From an uncultured Clostridia bacterium (lineage in GTDB: Bacteria > Bacillota > Clostridia > Christensenellales > Aristaeellaceae): DNA of 7,390 bases. The stretch is taken from the NCBI GenBank assembly GCA_934631985.1, contig CAKTYE010000095.1, forward strand, positions 1-7,390, given 5' to 3'. Below, piece after piece: positions 5,504 through 7,390 of this stretch (positions within the stretch are counted from its first letter, which is position 1; each line of letters begins with the position of its first letter). Position numbers and translations under genes: made by a program. The notes beneath the pieces are model-generated. The model did no database searches. It had not been told where the DNA came from and saw only the letters and a program-made list of their open reading frames with translations.

Positions 5504-6430
5504 TTACTGATAATGTACTTTACGTTCCAGGCCACGGAAGTCGATGAGCGTGATGAGCATCAGAATGACCATCAGCACCACGCCGGCAGCCGCGCCCAGG
5601 CCCAGCGAATTGTTCCGCTGGAAGGCATAATCGTAAATGTACATGCACAGCACGGTGGTGGAGCGGCCGGGGCCGCCGCCCGTCATGATGCGCACCGAGT
5701 CGAACACCTTGAAAGAGCTGGTCGTGATGGTAATCAGCAGCATGAACAGCTGCGGCGACAGCATGGGCAGGGTGATCTTGAAGAACGTCTTGATAGGCGA
5801 TGCATTATCCAGCCGCGCCGCTTCGTAAATTTCCAGCGGAATGGCCTTCAGGGCGCTCAGGATGATCAGCGCGTAGTAGCCGATGGACTTCCACACGTTC
5901 ATGATAACGATGACGTTCATGGCGTAGTTGCCGTCATCCAGCCAGCGGATAGGCGCAACGCCGAACCATTTCAGCACCGTGTTGAACAGACCGTAGCTCT
6001 CCGAGCTGCACAGCCAGCTCCAGATGAACGCGCAGGAGATGGAGGCCACCAGGTGGGGCGTGAAGAACGCCGTCTGCGCCACGCGGTTGATGCGCCTGTC
6101 GCTGAACATCCACACGGCGAACAGCACGCTCATCGCCATCAGCAGAATAACGACCATCACCGTGTAATACGCGGTGTTCTTCAGGGCAATGATGAAGTCC
6201 GCCTTTTTGGTGAACAGGGTCACATAGTTCTGAATGCCCTCAAAGGACTTCATGGGGTTGCTGGCGTTGCCGCGGTACAGGCTCAGCTGCACCAGGTTGA
6301 GCATCGGATACACCGTGAAAATGCACAGGAACACGATCGCGGGCAGCACCATCAAATAAGGTGTGAGAATATCCAGCGTGGACCGGGTGCGCCGATTCAC
6401 CACCGGCTTGACGGGCTTACTGGTTTGCAT
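5504..6430 (-). CDS. CUT1 sugar ABC importer permease, UgpA/MalF type
   Basis: This 308-residue inner-membrane subunit has predicted membrane segments near residues 22-42, 85-108, 120-140, 172-193, 226-246 and 275-297. Its EAA loop is at about 199-222 (LEIYEAARLDNASPIKTFFKITLP), with the conserved Glu-Ala-Ala and the following Asp. Near the end, IMTGGGPGRSTTVL (248-261) is a hallmark of UgpA/AraP-like permeases. The ATG at 6430 lies inside the ATPase gene, so the two coding regions overlap by 14 bp. A GGGGG-rich ribosome binding site sits about 8 bases before it, within the ATPase coding sequence, which suggests translational coupling. The second permease follows 24 bp later. Length and topology are normal and nothing appears damaged. 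Confidence 0.93.
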   Translation of the reverse strand: MQTSKPVKPVVNRRTRSTLDILTPYLMVLPAIVFLCIFTVYPMLNLVQLSLYRGNASNPMKSFEGIQNYVTLFTKKADFIIALKNTAYYTVMVVILLMAMSVLFAVWMFSDRRINRVAQTAFFTPHLVASISCAFIWSWLCSSESYGLFNTVLKWFGVAPIRWLDDGNYAMNVIVIMNVWKSIGYYALIILSALKAIPLEIYEAARLDNASPIKTFFKITLPMLSPQLFMLLITITTSSFKVFDSVRIMTGGGPGRSTTVLCMYIYDYAFQRNNSLGLGAAAGVVLMVILMLITLIDFRGLERKVHYQ

Positions 6431-7390
6431 CGCACAGCCCCCTTATCTGCTTCTGCGCTGTGGACTTGATCGCCTCGGTGATGTTGCGGATGCGCTGACC
6501 ATCGCCGTCAAACAGCTTCAGGTTCTTCTCCTCCGCACCCAGGTAGACCTCCTGACCCATGGAGAAGCTGAAGTCCTGGCTCTTGACCATCACGGTCGAG
6601 CCCTGCACCAGCCGCACCTTATACTGCGTCTCGGAGCCGAGCATCTCGCGCACCTCCACGCGGCCTCGCAGGGACAGCGGAAGCGCCAGCGCCGTGGGAG
6701 ACATGTGCAGCTTTTCGGGACGAACGCCCAGCTTCTCGCCATTTGCCAGTTCCAGAATGTTCATGGGCGGCGTGCCGATAAACTGCGCGGTGAACACATT
6801 GTTGGGATCGTTGTAGATGACCTCGGGAGAGGCCTCCTGCTGAATATTGCCCTTGTCCATCAGCACGATCACGTCTGCCATGGACATGGCCTCCACCTGG
6901 TCGTGCGTCACATAAACAAAGGTGGTCTTCAGGCGGTTGTGCAGCTCGATCAATTCGGAGCGCATCGCCACGCGCAGCTTCGCGTCCAGGTTGGACAGTG
7001 GCTCGTCCATCAGGAACACCTGCGGCTTTTTCACCATGGCGCGGGCCAGGGCGATACGCTGACGCTGACCGCCGCTCAGGGTGCCGGGCTTGCGGTCGAG
7101 GTATTCGCTCAGACCGACGATCTCGGCATATTCCTTAATAAGGGCTTCCCGCTCCGCCTTGGGAACGTGTTTGTTCTTCAGGCCGAACTCAATGTTCTCG
7201 CGCACGGACATGGTGGGATAAATGGCATAATTCTGAAACACCATGGCGATGTCGCGCTTTCCGGGGGCCAAGTCGGTAATGTCCCGCCCGTCCATCAGGA
7301 TGCGACCTGAGGTTGCCGGGCCGATGCCCGCGATCATACGCAGCAGCGTGGTCTTGCCGCAGCCGGACGCACCCACCAGCACCGTGAACT
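6417..7390 (-). CDS. Sugar ABC importer ATPase, MalK/UgpC/MsmX type (5' end outside window)
   Basis: The frame is open to the window edge, reading FTVLVGASGCGKTT, so the true start and roughly the first 25-35 residues lie beyond 7390. Counting from the valine codon at 7382 as residue 1, the visible motifs are Walker A GASGCGKTT at 4-12, Q-loop VFQNYAIYPTMSV with Q50, signature LSGGQ at 102-106, Walker B VFLMDEP at 122-128, D-loop SNLD at 130-133 and the switch histidine H160. All catalytic residues are intact. A C-terminal TOBE/OB-like region follows (about 200-295, including GVRPEKL at 219-225), as in MalK/UgpC/MsmX proteins that drive CUT1 importers. A final tail of about 25 residues, ending KQIRGLCDANQ, extends past the core. 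This is the first operon gene visible, and it overlaps the first permease gene by 14 bp. Having the ATPase in the operon contrasts with Bacillus, where a shared MsmX is encoded elsewhere. Confidence 0.93.
   Translation of the reverse strand, partial: FTVLVGASGCGKTTLLRMIAGIGPATSGRILMDGRDITDLAPGKRDIAMVFQNYAIYPTMSVRENIEFGLKNKHVPKAEREALIKEYAEIVGLSEYLDRKPGTLSGGQRQRIALARAMVKKPQVFLMDEPLSNLDAKLRVAMRSELIELHNRLKTTFVYVTHDQVEAMSMADVIVLMDKGNIQQEASPEVIYNDPNNVFTAQFIGTPPMNILELANGEKLGVRPEKLHMSPTALALPLSLRGRVEVREMLGSETQYKVRLVQGSTVMVKSQDFSFSMGQEVYLGAEEKNLKLFDGDGQRIRNITEAIKSTAQKQIRGLCDANQ

Noticed and set aside
4547..6469. 640-codon open frame on the plus strand opposite the two permease genes
   Set aside because: The product is His/Gln/Asp-rich low-complexity sequence with no domain. 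It is exactly antisense to two well-supported permeases, and the openness follows from GC-rich codon use.
6363..7310. 315-codon plus-strand frame opposite the ATPase
   Set aside because: It is antisense to intact Walker A, signature and Walker B motifs. Its own composition (Leu/His/Gln-rich) shows no family and there is no suitable ribosome binding site.

Overview
The window looks like chromosomal DNA from a Gram-positive gut-type member of the Clostridia, possibly the Oscillospiraceae/Ruminococcaceae or Christensenellales. This placement is inferred from strong AGGAGG-type ribosome binding sites, a canonical lipoprotein signal, a CUT1 sugar importer whose parts resemble those of Firmicutes, and GC-rich genes beside AT-richer intergenic DNA. 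No marker gene fixes the taxon.

The right-hand 80% (about 1425-7390) is one leftward operon. In transcript order it encodes a MalK/UgpC/MsmX-type ABC ATPase (cut by the window edge), a UgpA/MalF-type permease, a UgpE/MalG-type permease, an extracellular sugar-binding protein and ribulokinase AraB. The genes are tightly packed: a 14-bp overlap, then gaps of 24, 77 and 77 bp. Both 77-bp gaps contain RNA hairpins or dyads that may set different expression levels. Two tandem hairpins with a U-tract end the operon. Together the genes suggest uptake of L-arabinose, an arabino-oligosaccharide or a related pentose/pentulose, followed by phosphorylation of L-ribulose. The isomerase (AraA) and epimerase (AraD) are not in the window, and neither is the operon promoter.

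The left-hand 20% (1-1426) is accessory in character. From left to right it holds: a strong leftward promoter reading out of the window; a 160-bp fold-back MITE flanked by a 4-bp CTAA duplication; an orphan rightward terminator; about 270 bp with no gene that I recognise; two tandem operator-like dyads with a promoter and a strong ribosome binding site leading into a 32-codon ORF that may be a regulator remnant; a small lipoprotein with two CxxC pairs; and a DUF2442-family gene interrupted by an in-frame amber codon at codon 6. The lipoprotein/DUF2442 unit converges on the araB operon, and the terminator between them is potentially bidirectional.

I do not see a clearly new multi-gene system. 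The most unusual items are the amber-interrupted DUF2442 gene, the almost perfectly symmetric MITE, the tandem dyads upstream of the truncated ORF, and the hairpins inside the sugar operon.
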